From positions 20,479,191-20,543,190 of the forward strand of contig CM036628.1 in assembly GCA_020746105.1 (NCBI GenBank): 64,000 bases of DNA. The letters run 5' to 3'. This document shows positions 45,275 to 56,063 of this stretch, one piece after another; position 1 is the stretch's first letter, and each line of letters starts with the position of its first letter. Origin of the DNA: Trogon surrucura (Eukaryota; Chordata; Aves; Trogoniformes; Trogonidae). The notes beneath the pieces were generated by a model that saw only the letters and a list, made by a program, of their open reading frames with translations, did no database searches and was not told the origin of the DNA. Both the position numbers and the translations under genes were made by a program.

Positions 45275-46390
45275 TCAAGAGATGGACTCCAGCAGAAGCT
45301 CGTCAGGTGGCACTGGAGGGATTTCCATGCTGTTTATTCGGCCAAAGAACTTGGAAAGAGACCACAGCTTAAAGCGTGGAAGGTTTTTCCTTTTCATCCG
45401 AATGTCGTGGCCAGTTTCGGTGCCGGAGAGGCTGCTCCTGCGGCGCGCGAACCGAGCCCACAGGGCGGCACGGCTGTGGTGCAGCAGCTGGTCCTGGAAC
45501 TCGGAGGTCATGAAGTAGTAGAGGACGGGATCCAGGCAGCAGTTGAGGCTCGCCAGGCAGAGGGAGATGGGGTGGAAGCAGAGCGCGCTCCGGTGGAGGG
45601 CGCAGTCCCGGATGATGTTCTCGATGACCATCATGAAGAAAGGGAAGTTGATGTGGTAGGGGGTGAAGCAGATGAAGAAGACGGCCGCGCACATCAAGAC
45701 CATGCGCAAAGCCTTGCGCTTCTCGCTGGCGTTCTGCAGCTGCGCCGGGCACTCGCGCAGCGATTGCCGCATCTTCCAAGTGCAGCAGGAGATAATGCCA
45801 AAGGGGATGACGAACCCAAAGAGCTCCGCCACCGTCACCAGCGCGATGGAGGCTCCGGGGCTCAGCTGCTTCACCCCCAGGTCCGAGAAGCACGTGTCGG
45901 TGCTGTTGGACAAGGCCGGGCTCCTCACGACAAGCAGGGGCAAGCACGCCGCCCCGACGAAGAGCCAGACGGCGGCGCTGATGGCCGCGTCGTAGCGCCG
46001 CTTCCAGTCCTTGGCCTTGAAGGGATGGAGGAGGAAGAGGTACCGCTGGATGCTGATGCAGGTGAGGAAGCAAATGCTGGCGTACATGTTGAAGTACTTC
46101 AGGTAGAAGCACACCTGGCAAAGGAAACTCCCGAACGGCCACGTGTGGTTGATGTAGTAGTACATCCGTAAGGGCAGCGAGAGGACGTGAGCCAGGTCGG
46201 CCACGGCCAGGTTGATCATGAAGATGACGGCTTTGCTCTTCTTGCTGATGAAGCGGCACAAGACCCAGAGGGCAGCGCTGTTGGCCAGGAGGCCGGGGAT
46301 GAAGATGAGGGTGTAGGTGGTCGCGTACAGGGTGGACTGGAAGGACATCTGGGGGTCGGTGCAGTTCCCGGAGGACGCGTTGCTCTCCAT
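45275..46390 (-). CDS. P2RY10: P2RY10-like GPCR, proximal tandem copy
   Basis: Single coding exon, 371 residues, intact. Class A GPCR close to mammalian P2RY10, a lysophosphatidylserine receptor coupling to G12/13 in lymphocytes. N-terminal sequons at N4 and N9; TM1 about 22-46, TM2 about 54-76; the DRY position reads I-Q-R-Y (114-117) as in P2RY10; TM6 FFICFTPYH; TM7 DPVLYY. The start codon follows GCCGAG and agrees with the exon start set by acceptor CCCCCCCTACAG before 46440. The C-tail is about 30 residues longer than in the distal copy and human P2RY10 and is rich in Arg/Lys, ending LLLESIS. Codons are strikingly GC-rich at third positions (for example around 45420-45980) compared with the distal copy. 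Because of the divergent tail this is the less canonical paralog; symbol assignment between the two copies is uncertain. Confidence 0.9.
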   Translation of the reverse strand: MESNASSGNCTDPQMSFQSTLYATTYTLIFIPGLLANSAALWVLCRFISKKSKAVIFMINLAVADLAHVLSLPLRMYYYINHTWPFGSFLCQVCFYLKYFNMYASICFLTCISIQRYLFLLHPFKAKDWKRRYDAAISAAVWLFVGAACLPLLVVRSPALSNSTDTCFSDLGVKQLSPGASIALVTVAELFGFVIPFGIISCCTWKMRQSLRECPAQLQNASEKRKALRMVLMCAAVFFICFTPYHINFPFFMMVIENIIRDCALHRSALCFHPISLCLASLNCCLDPVLYYFMTSEFQDQLLHHSRAALWARFARRRSSLSGTETGHDIRMKRKNLPRFKLWSLSKFFGRINSMEIPPVPPDELLLESIS

Positions 46391-46440
46391 CTCGGCCGAG
46401 TCGCTTCGCTCATGGGGTGGTTAAGGCGGGTGGAGGGTTT
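46391..46440 (-). other. 5'UTR part of coding exon, proximal P2RY10
   Basis: The exon most likely begins at 46440, right after a minus-strand acceptor with a long C-rich tract (TTTTCTCCCCCCCCTACAG). It contains one upstream ATG (46413-46411) out of frame with the main start. Confidence 0.6.
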
Positions 46441-46446
46441 CTGTAG

Positions 46447-49400
46447 GGGGGGGAGAAAACAGATAGCGAAAAGCTGAAAACTCTCCAGCATTTCCCCATG
46501 TGGAGAAAACGCGCTTCGGTGCAGAAGCGTGAGTTGGGTGGTCCCAGGCACCTCCTGTGCAGCTGCTTTCGATGTGCTCTGCAGGATTCGGTACCCTGCC
46601 ACCCCCTAAGGTGATGCCACAGCTACAGTGACATTGCAATTGAGCTTTGTAACATTAATTTCTTTATTGTTAGTGCCAGAGAGCTTCTGCAGCTCCCATG
46701 GGGTTTTTTGGCCCTGCTTCTATTTCATACAGTTTTCTGTCAAACTGTCATCAAATCGGTGCTCTCTGATGCATCGACAAACAATTCAATGGGACTGTAA
46801 ATCAACGGGGACTTGACGTGGGTCTAGATGCTCTCTTTTCAGATCTATGCGAAGATCCAATGCCGATCAGCAGTGAGGGCAGTAATTAGCATCAGCAAAC
46901 GATGGTGCTGGGAGCTGCCTGGAGCAGAGGCCAGTGGGAGAGGTGCAGACAGATCTGTCAGAGCTCTGGCTCCAGATTTAAGGCTGGATTTATAAGCTAA
47001 TAGCTGGCCGAACACACGCCAGTTGCTCTGCCGGTCCTGCTAACTCGATTCCAGCGCTCACGGCACACTTTGCAGGCATCATGTTGTAGCAACAGAAATT
47101 ATCCGCCAGCAACGGCTCAGGACACAAAGGAAGACAAATATATCTGCCTTTTAGTTAGAGCAGAAAATCTTTTCATCCATTTACCCGTTTCACCTCATCC
47201 AGCCAGCTCTGAGGGTATTAGCGGGACACGGGGAGGTCACGGGTACTCTTGCAGCTCTCTGGAGAGGTGATGGATTTTGCAATTTGTGAGCAGCAGAGCC
47301 TGCAGGGAAGTGGTCTGCTCTTTTGTGAAGAGGCGATTCGGCAGCAGCAGGCTACAAACCAAGGGTCTGCAGCATCGTCTGCAGTAAAACAGTGGCATTT
47401 TCCCCTTGAGAAACGGAGCCTGCAGCTGCCTGCGCGGTGTCGGGCAGCCTGCCCTTCCCCTCCAGGAGATCTGGTCTGGCAGAGCCCTCAGCACCTCTTG
47501 CTTTCGCCACGGAGCCCCTCAACAGTGGTATTTAATTTAGAAGCAGCCAGCGGAGCTGTTTCGCACAGCCCTGAGCCCGATGTTTGCATTTCTGAAAGCT
47601 AATTGCCCGCGGCAGAGACGAGGCTTCCGCGTGGAGCCCGGCGTCGCTTCGGGGTGCGGGGTGAAGGCTCCTCTACCCTGCTCCCTCCTCAGTGAGGCAG
47701 CAAGTCAGAGTAGCTGTCACATCTTCCGTTGCAGGAAGGAGGGTATATAATGACACGTGCATCTATTTTTACAGATGTGTATATAAAATACCGCGAGCAG
47801 CCTCACGCCTGGCTGCCTGCCTTGGCCGATGCGAGAAGGCTCGGTGCATTTACCTCCGTTCCTGTGCGCGTGCCGTGCCTTTTAAGCTGAGCCCTTGCCA
47901 AACTGCCATCTTCTTGCTTGTTTTTTGCTCAGCTCTAAAAAGCCAAAGCTGAAGTGAAACCCTGGCTGCAGGTGGGCTGCTGGGCTGCTGCACCTTTTGG
48001 CTACTGGCTGTGCTTGAGCTTGTAGCCCCGAGTGGGACGTTTCTGATTTTTCCGCTCAGCTGGGCTAAGTGGCCACAGGATGCCTCATCTTGACATAGCT
48101 GCAGAAAATAGGCAGGGAAAACTTCCAGAGAGTGCGGAAAATGCAGCTCTTCCCAGCTTTGTCACGACCTTCTGGTGGCAGAGGTGGCACTTGCTGGTCT
48201 GGGCTCGTGCAAAGGATTGAGAAGCGCTCGGTGTGCCTGTCCTGCCAGCTCTCTCCTGCCCCACGTCTCAACTCAAATCTGAAACCTCAGCCCTGCAGGC
48301 CTGACCGTGGGGAGCCTCCTTGCTGGCTTTCTTCATTTTCTGGCTCCCCGTGGCAGCGCGGGAGTGCCGGTTTCTCCACGGGAGGGCTGGCTGTCCCTCC
48401 TGGTACCTCACACTTCCAGTTTTTAGGTGACGATGCTTGTCAGGGCACCTGGCAAGAAAGCAGCAGGGACCTCCCCACAGAGCTACTGCTTCCCGAAAGG
48501 GTGGGTTTTGTTTTGCTTTTTGTTTGTTTTTTCTTTTATTGTTTTTCATTTTTGCCTTGCCCCAAGCCCCTCCAGCTCCTCCCAGCCGTTCGCCGTCAGC
48601 GATGCCGGTGTCAGGGCAGGGATGCTCCCGTCGGCTTGGGCAGGGGGTTTGTTTGGTGAGTTTATAAAGCTTGTATGAAATACTCCTTGCCGTTCCTTGA
48701 TTGTTTTTTGATTTCATCTGCACATGGGTTTACACGCAGGTTGGAGGGGGCTATTTTTAAGTGGCAAAGCTGAGGTTTTTCCAGCAGCCTGCTGAAATTG
48801 CCGAGCGGAGAGCCAAAGGAGTAAGACCGCTGGTGGTGTGTACAGCTCTGCGATTCGTTAAACATCAAGTTAACTCTGCAATTAATTAGGAGGCTAAGGC
48901 AGCCTCTTAAAAACACCCGTGTTTCTTTTTGTGAGTGCGTTAGCAGTATCTGTTTCTGTGTGGGACTGTCATTGTTGGAAGTCGCCCGGCTACTCTGAAT
49001 CACCCTGCACCCCACCCAGCCCGACATCGCTGCGGTCTTGCCTCTTTTTACTACTCCCAGATTTGCTGGCAAATTCACCCTCGTCTTTTCTGTGGGTTGG
49101 TTGGACAAGCCAGGCTCAAACTGAGCTCCAAGCTTGGCCAGGGGAGCCTCTGAGCTGGGGGACCAGGGAGGAGCTGCCTCCCTTCAACCTTGGGATGCTG
49201 GAGAGAAAAGCAGTCTAGGAAAAAATCATATTTTTTTTTAAAAAATATTCCTTTTGCCTTGAAATAAGCTCCTGAAGTAGTGGAGGCTTTCTGGCGCTGG
49301 TGTTTTAAGCTGTAATTTTGTTTGTTTAATCTAGACACTAACAGGAAACACAGAAACAGAGCTGGCCGGTTATGGCAGCTTCTGTCATTAACGGCAAAAT

Positions 49401-49650
49401 TGAAGTATTTTGGGTAAAACGGGCTTTTCCCCCGCGCGTTGCTGTGCAGAGCAGGCTGCTCAGACGCGCTGAGCTGCACTCACCCACCCCTCGGTGCCGA
49501 GCGAGGCAGAAATACTTGGGCACAGTCAGAATGTGCTGAGGATGCTGCACGATAAGATCGCTTGAAGGACTAAAAAAAAAATAAAGTGATAACTTTGCTC
49601 AAACCTATGATAGCTTCAACCTACTGAAGAAACCACGAAGCAGAAACCGA
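46447..49650 (-). other. Predicted intron of proximal P2RY10
   Basis: Contains no protein-like frame and no recognised transposon. T-rich runs at about 48500-48560. Intron status depends on the predicted first exon at 49657. Confidence 0.4.
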
Positions 49651-49656
49651 GCTTAC

Positions 49657-49890
49657 CTTCCCGTGACTCCCATCCTTCGGAGGGGCTGACATCCATGCTA
49701 GAGAGCGTGAGGAGAGAGCTTTCTGCTTTGATTTGCTCCCGGTTTTCGCAGCGATCCCAGCCCCGGCGACTCCTCGTTCAACTTCCACATGTTTGCGGAG
49801 GGCTGGGATCCTGCCGGCATCTGCGGTCCCGTAGAGCCTCTGCAGAACAGGAAATCCTGTATTTTGTTTCTCTTCTCCGCACAAAACGCG
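49657..49890 (-). other. Predicted first noncoding exon of proximal P2RY10
   Basis: On the minus strand the segment ends in a strong donor (CGGGAAG|GTAAGC, last exon base 49657). It would splice to the acceptor before 46440. The 5' limit is estimated from the promoter-like block immediately upstream. It contains short upstream open frames. Inference from splice-site quality and orientation. Confidence 0.45.
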
Positions 49891-50023
49891 TGCGGCTTAA
49901 TGACGTTAACCGGGAGGCGATGACGTCGTGCGGGAGAGACCCCGGACACGGATTTCTTTCCCTCTTTTCGCGCAGCGGTTGTGTCGGGTGACGGTGTCCT
50001 TTGGTCGAGCTGCTGCTTTTATG
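49847..50023 (-). promoter_or_regulatory. Predicted promoter of proximal P2RY10 with CRE and ETS sites
   Basis: CpG-containing block with two CREB/ATF-type sites 20 bp apart (TGACGTTA at 49901-49908, TGACGTCG at 49921-49928), an inverted pair of ETS cores (ACAGGA-AA-TCCTGT, 49847-49860) and a TATA-like GCATAAAAG on the minus strand at about 50015-50023. Which of these mark the core promoter is not decidable by eye. Confidence 0.35.
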
Positions 50024-53000
50024 CACGGCCGCTCGCCGTTTGCTCGCTAAAAAACTGCAAAGGACAGAAGCACAAAATCTTCCAGTGAGTGCTCGCTAAA
50101 GGAAAAAGGGAAACTGTGCCAGTGTAAGTTACTGGAAAGTAGTAATTTTCTTTCCTTTTCTTGGAAGCTCGGTTACCCTCAGACTATCAAGGCTACAGGC
50201 TAAAGCCGAGGGTTCGGACTCCGTTTCTGAAATCACATGATGGTTTTAAGGTGGAGATTTTCCCAAAATACTGTTGTTTAAAACCACCCATAATGTGGAT
50301 CATTCCCTTTTTTTTTTTTTTCTTTTTTGCCTCCTTTAAGTCCTTTCCCATGTGTGGTGTGTGTGTATAAATATAATTTTTGGTTCTTTTACTGCCTGCT
50401 AAGCACGACCTTCTTTCTGAATCGCTGCAAACTGGCGGGCGTATGTTGTAGCATAACTTACTACGAGCTGCCTCATTTCCAGCCCAACAGTTTTACTTGA
50501 TATACAGTGGCACATCTTACAGCTCCAGGGCTTGCAAAAACAATACGGCTCTTGGCATCTTTCTGTCTGTAGGCAGTCTATAAATAGCACCATTCTTGCT
50601 CTATCCATCCATTTTCTGTAATTGGTCCTATGACCAATTATAGAAAATGTAAGCGGAAACATAACTGTGGAAGAGAAATGAAAGGAGGAAGCTATTTTAA
50701 CCTTTAATTGTAGCGTACATTGCCAGCTCAAGGTCTGGGACGAAGGAGGCATCTTTCCCTGCAGCGTCTGAGCCCACCAGCTGCTGGGCAGGGTTTGTCT
50801 GTGCCAGCGGAGATGCTGAGCACAGGGACCAGAGTCGTGACCATGAGGGAAGCGACACTTCATGACAGCAGCACAGAGAAGGGAGAAGAGGATGGTTGAC
50901 CTCAAGCGTCTTGTGGTCAGTGGAGATTCGGTTATTTAAGTTCATTGGTCAACATCCTCATGAAGGCAAAAGTGAGAGCAATTTATATGCAGTTTATGCA
51001 GCAACCTTTATAGACATTTCTGGTCGTATTCATTACCACTTGCTTATCCATCACGTAAACGTGGCCTTCTAGCAAAGAAGAACCTGTGAAGCCCCGTGCT
51101 CCTCAGCTCAGCTGAGAGCAAAGCAGTTTGGAAGACACAAGAGCTGCTTATCCTTCCGGGTTTTCTTCCTGAGCATCGTTTTCAGCAGCAGATGCTGATC
51201 CTTGTGAGAAAGAGCAGCGCTCGTGTGTTTGCGGAACGTTCCCAGATTCGCGGGAGGGAGGCTGGCTCTGCGCCCCGTCCCTCTCCAGAGGTTAAAGGTT
51301 TATCCCAAAGTGAAGTGGTTGCTTTACCAGGATATCCTGCCTAGGACATCCTACTTCTGTGTCCGCAGCACACATCCAGCCGTCTCTGAGCCCTATTTTT
51401 GGGTACGTGTTTACGGCAGGGCTGCTGGGGAAGGAGGGCTCAGGGGATGTCAGACCATAGGGACGGTCAGACTTGCACCTCAGGGTTTGTAACCAAGTCC
51501 TTCCTCTGCTCATCAGCTTTTTTGGAGTACTTTTGCAAAGGATTGCAACCTTCTCAGTCCTGAAAGGCTGATGGCTTGATGAGCCTTTTCCTTCAACATA
51601 TACCCATCAACATCTCCATTCTCCTTTGGACTCTACGCAGGTATTTGTTCAGCATTTCTGCTCTTCTGGTTCATTGCCCATACTTAACACGCATTTTATG
51701 CTGTGCAATGTTATACTTTCAAAAGCAGAAGACACAAAGGAATTTTTTTTTAATAACTGTGAGACCTTATCTGAGGCCACCAGATAAAGGTCGTCTTCGC
51801 CTTTAGCCTGGTATCCTGTGGGCAAAAGGCCAAATGCATACGATCAGCATCTCTTTAGGCACTCAGGATTTAGAAATATCTGACAGGATGCACCTGAAGG
51901 ATGTATGAAAAACAAGAGGAGGAGGTCTTATCCACACAAAGCCCTTGTGCAGAGACTTGCTACGGCTTGGCCCTTGGGGCTCGGGGAGTTGTTGAGCTGT
52001 TATCCTGTGTCTACAGCATATTTGGGTTTTTCTCTGAACAGAGAGCCACTAATTTCATTTAAGGAAAGAAAATGAAGCTGAGGTACTTGCAAAGTCCGGC
52101 AGCCCAGAACCTGAGCTCTGCAGAAAGGCGTGAAACCAAGGGGGTTTCTTTCCAAACACGTCTGTATTTGGGTCCGTCCTTAAGCAGGACAGGAATTGCC
52201 AGGCTGGGGTGACCGTTTGCTGGCTCTACAAACAAACACATTTTCTCGTGCTAACAAGTGACTGGCTTGTGTTCTAGAGAAGAACACGTCGTGCTGTGGT
52301 TTTGCCCAGGGCTGTGCTGTCAACAGACGTGCACTGCCCTCGGTGGGGGTGGCTTGGACACCTCACCCCTTTTCCACCCCGAGCGGTTCCTTTTGGGGTG
52401 AGGATTGATGTGGGGTTGTTCCAGCACCCAGTGCCAGTGGAACCCATCAGAGCTGCACCCAACCTCTTGCCTCGGTTATCTCCTGCCTTGCTGTGGCATC
52501 TCAGTTGAAAGACTTCTTTTTTTTTTTGTGTGTGTGTGTGTGTCTGCCTAAGAAGGATGAAGGTGTCTTCTTCTATAGCTGGTGAGTCTGGGCAGCGCGA
52601 CCAGCACGGGAGGTAATGCAGGAGCAACATCATGAAATTATATTTCCTCTTGTCAGAATAATAAACATGTTTGATGGTTGCAGGAAACGGGGTGATTTAC
52701 AGGAACCGGAGCTGGGCACATTGTGCCTTTGAAAGTGTGAGAGCGCTGGCAGGAAGAGCCGGCACCTGCAGCCCCAGGTCTCACGTGGGATCCAGCACCT
52801 CCCAACCGTGCAGGCAGCTGAAACGCCGTCCTCCTGGATTTGTCAGTTCTGCTCCTGAGCCACACTGCTGTGGCTTTTGGAGGACTCAAACTTCAAGGCT
52901 TTGGGTGTCACACAGGGGTTTGTGGAGGCCAAACTGGCCCTTGACTTTCTATGTGCTTTCAGAAAATGACAGGCTTTCCTTGATCTTTTTACTTACCATC

Positions 53001-53025
53001 CTGGCCATCTGGGCTAGCGTTCCGA
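50024..53025. other. Intergenic DNA between the P2RY10 copies, left part
   Basis: No open frame with recognisable homology (the longest is 168 codons on the minus strand at 50399-50905). A poly-T run plus (GT)8 microsatellite lies at 52517-52543. Confidence 0.55.
52517..52543. repeat. T11 (GT)8 microsatellite
   Basis: Eleven T residues followed by eight GT dinucleotides. Confidence 0.95.
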
Positions 53026-53100
53026 CATGGTTTAACCCCATCTGGCAACTACGTGCCACATGGCCAGTTTAACTCTATCCCAGCCAAAACCAGTCCCCTT
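53026..53100 (-). mobile_element. ERV LTR terminal fragment
   Basis: CATGGTTTAACCCCATCTGG followed by CAACTACGTGCCACA closely resembles the common avian ERV LTR terminus that reads GGTTTAACCCCAGCCGGCAACTAAGCACCACG. A second LTR-like motif (ACTCTATCCCAGCC) follows 25 bp later. Only about 75 bp are convincing; orientation is uncertain and the GC-rich tail to 53450 may or may not belong. Confidence 0.5.
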
Positions 53101-56063
53101 TCCCACGCACCAGAAGAGCCGGTTCAACCAAGTTGTCTAACCTCCTGCACATCAGAGTGTTTAGACTTGAATGGCTCAAAGTGTTGATTGTGACTTTTCC
53201 TCATGGGCGGGGTGTAAAAAGGACAGTTTTGGGGTGTCTGAGGGGAGTTTGGAGAGTGAGTGAGGTGTGGGGGCGAGGGAGAGCGGGAGCAGCCGAGGTG
53301 CTTGGGGATGCCATCATGGTGACAAGGAGTCTTATCCCTCATGGAGTCACCAAATTCGTTGTCCAGGTCAAGTGTGGGAGAGCCACCATCACTCTGTGGA
53401 CATGGGGGTGCTGGAGCAGGTATTCCCCCGCCAGGTCCACGTTCTAACTTTGAGTTCTCAGGGGACCATAGTTACCGATTGCTGCTTTACCAATCTCACT
53501 GTAAATGATGTGTGTGGTTTCGTTTAAGCCGTATGGATTTGGAACTGCAAAATGATTGTTGGATGAGATAGAGAGAGACGGTTTCTGCCGTCCTGCCTGC
53601 ACGTAAGGATGCAGGAGTCGCTCCTCACCCCATCGTGCACTGCCCGCAGCACAGCTATTCCCACTGAGGACTTTTTTCTCCCCCAGATCCCTCTAAATCC
53701 AACACAAGTGCTGTAGTTTTGAAAAATAAATAAACACCAGTCAGAGAGAGGTGAAAACTTTCTGTAGACAAGGAAGCAATCTTTTTAAGAGTAATAGAAG
53801 GTGATGCATTCCGTCACTTGAAGTCTGATTCAAGGAGGAGCTGACCCTGTTTCGTTTTCTAGATATAAGTGATAACTGCAAAACTCAGCTTATGTTTGCA
53901 AAACTGCGTTTATTTTTTTCCAAGCATCAGGTTTTGGAATGAAAAATGTAGGACAAGCTACGTAGTTACCACAATAGCGCCTTCAACTTGTTTTCACCTG
54001 ATAAATGGGGAATTGCATGGGAAAGAAATCGCAGCAAACCGCTCCCAGTCACACGCTAGCAGACCCAGGCCCATGAAAATCCTCAAAACAAACCTTGAAA
54101 CCACAGTCTCCTTTGGCGGCAGTGTTATACCGTGTGTAGCTTACAAGAAAGCTGCTAAATTACAAAAACATCGTTACGCACGCTTGACTGCGTACCTGGG
54201 CATCAATCTCCGCTCACATTTTTGAGGGGACTACTTGCAGTGCGCAAACCCGTGTGTGTGTCAGTTGTGCAATGAACTGCCCCTTATATCGGAGAAGACG
54301 TTTCCGGGGCCTTTGGTGGGAGATGAACTGTTTGCCTTCTCTGCAGTTCTCTCAGCAGAAAGCTAACTGTGTCTGTGATTTCCTTCAGATAGGCAAATAT
54401 TATTTTCACTTATCTACACGGAAGATTAAGTTCATCATGCCATAGGCCGTAATCATCTTCCCTCGAATGGGAGGAGAACTACAAGAGCTTCTTGTATTTC
54501 CTCAGTCTGTCTTTGCTGCCTTTCGGAGGAACTCCAGAGTAATGGACCTTTAAACCTGGCTACTGTTGGCTTTTTATCCCATTCTGTTGTAAAATGGTCA
54601 AGTGAGGAAAACATAGTACACAGAGAGGCTTTGGCTGAGTTAAAAGGTAATTAAATGGAATTGAGTGGCTAAAATACACTCAGCAAGTGTTTCTGGTATT
54701 TCTTCCGTATTTGTAGCAACATGTAAGATGCTTACGGAGAATTTTACACATTCCTTTTGAAAAAAGACAAGTTTTCAAAGGCAATGAATCAGTGCCTGTG
54801 TTGTTCAGCCAAAACAATCCCCAGGTATCATGAGGACACCCTTGAAGTTACACCAAGTGGGTGAACTTAGCCAAAGAGCTGTCACTAATTCAAAATCAGG
54901 TGTAAGTGGCATCTTATCACTGCTTTTCAAATGTTCGTAGCTGATTATAAAAATTTAAACACTAAGATCATGAGAGGAGCTGGTGGAAACTCCCCTGATG
55001 AATAATTTACTGAAGAAATTAGCCCACACTCTGTTGGTGGAATCACCTTGGCAAAGTGATTTTTAAAAAGATGTGTGAGTCGACTCCTTTGAGCTGAGGT
55101 TTCGCAGGACTGATTCATCTCAGGTAGCTCTGGGCCCAAGGAGCCACACGTTAGAACAGAGTGAGGACCTGCACGATACATTCAGTATCATCAAGTCCAT
55201 CAATGCTGAGTCCATGCTCCTGGTGGTCCTGCTCCTTGGGGTCCAAAGGCAAAGGCCATGGGCTGAAACCGCCCTTGCCAACAGGGGTGGCCGAGAGGGG
55301 AAGAAAGTCACTCGGAGCAAGGGAAGGTCCCACTCTTTGGGGTCTCTGGGAAACTGTTGGGAGAATTTTTCTTGCAGACGCTCTCACACCAGCTGGAGGT
55401 GCAAGTTACAGGATGCAACAGCAATTAAGGAGCAAACTTAGAGCTGCATGAGGAGGAAATAATGGATCAGAGCAGGAGGGTGAGTGTGGTGACCAGGGAG
55501 AGGCACTCAAAGCCAGGAGCGGGCAGCAACAAGCTGGGGCTGCTGTGCTGAAGTGAGCTGCCAGCCTTCATGTGTCCTCCGCCCTGAGCGCAGAGACCAG
55601 AACCATCGTTTGCCATTACCAGCCATTTTCAGCTTCTCCTATACGTTGTGTTTCTTTTGCAGAGGTGATGCTTTGGTGTATGTCGGTGTATGGATGTGGA
55701 TTGTCTTTGACTCGATTGTAGAGCTGTGGAGTTGGAAAAATAGTAGGAAATGTCCTGGGATGTTTCCACTGTTTCCTAGCAAAATCTTTGTTGCTTCCTT
55801 CTGTGTATTTTCCAGCCCAGCTAGGTCAGGAGAGGGTGGCACACCGGTAGGTGTAGTCACGCCGGTTTGGTCACTCCTCAGCTTCCAACACATCAGTCCT
55901 AAACAGAGTTTTATCTTCTATACATCAAAAGATTTCTAGTGCCACAAAACTTGCCTCAGTAAACTTTTGCAGGATCTTCCACAACGGAGTTGGTAATCGA
56001 GTGCCACGGAACAGTCCCAGATTTGATGCGAAATATCTTCGTTGTTCTCAGGTGGCTTTCTTG
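53101..56063. other. Sequence downstream of distal P2RY10, including its 3'UTR
   Basis: No clear AATAAA for the minus-strand gene lies close to its stop; the first one found by eye is at 53909-53914 (TTTATT on +), about 2.1 kb away, so the 3'UTR may be long. No protein-like frame and no recognised transposon. Confidence 0.45.

Noticed and set aside
45369..46259. 296-codon frame on the minus strand and 254-codon frame on the + strand across the proximal P2RY10
   Set aside because: Both overlap the intact receptor in other frames. They are long because the gene is GC-rich and have His/Arg/Pro- or Glu/Val-rich composition without domains.
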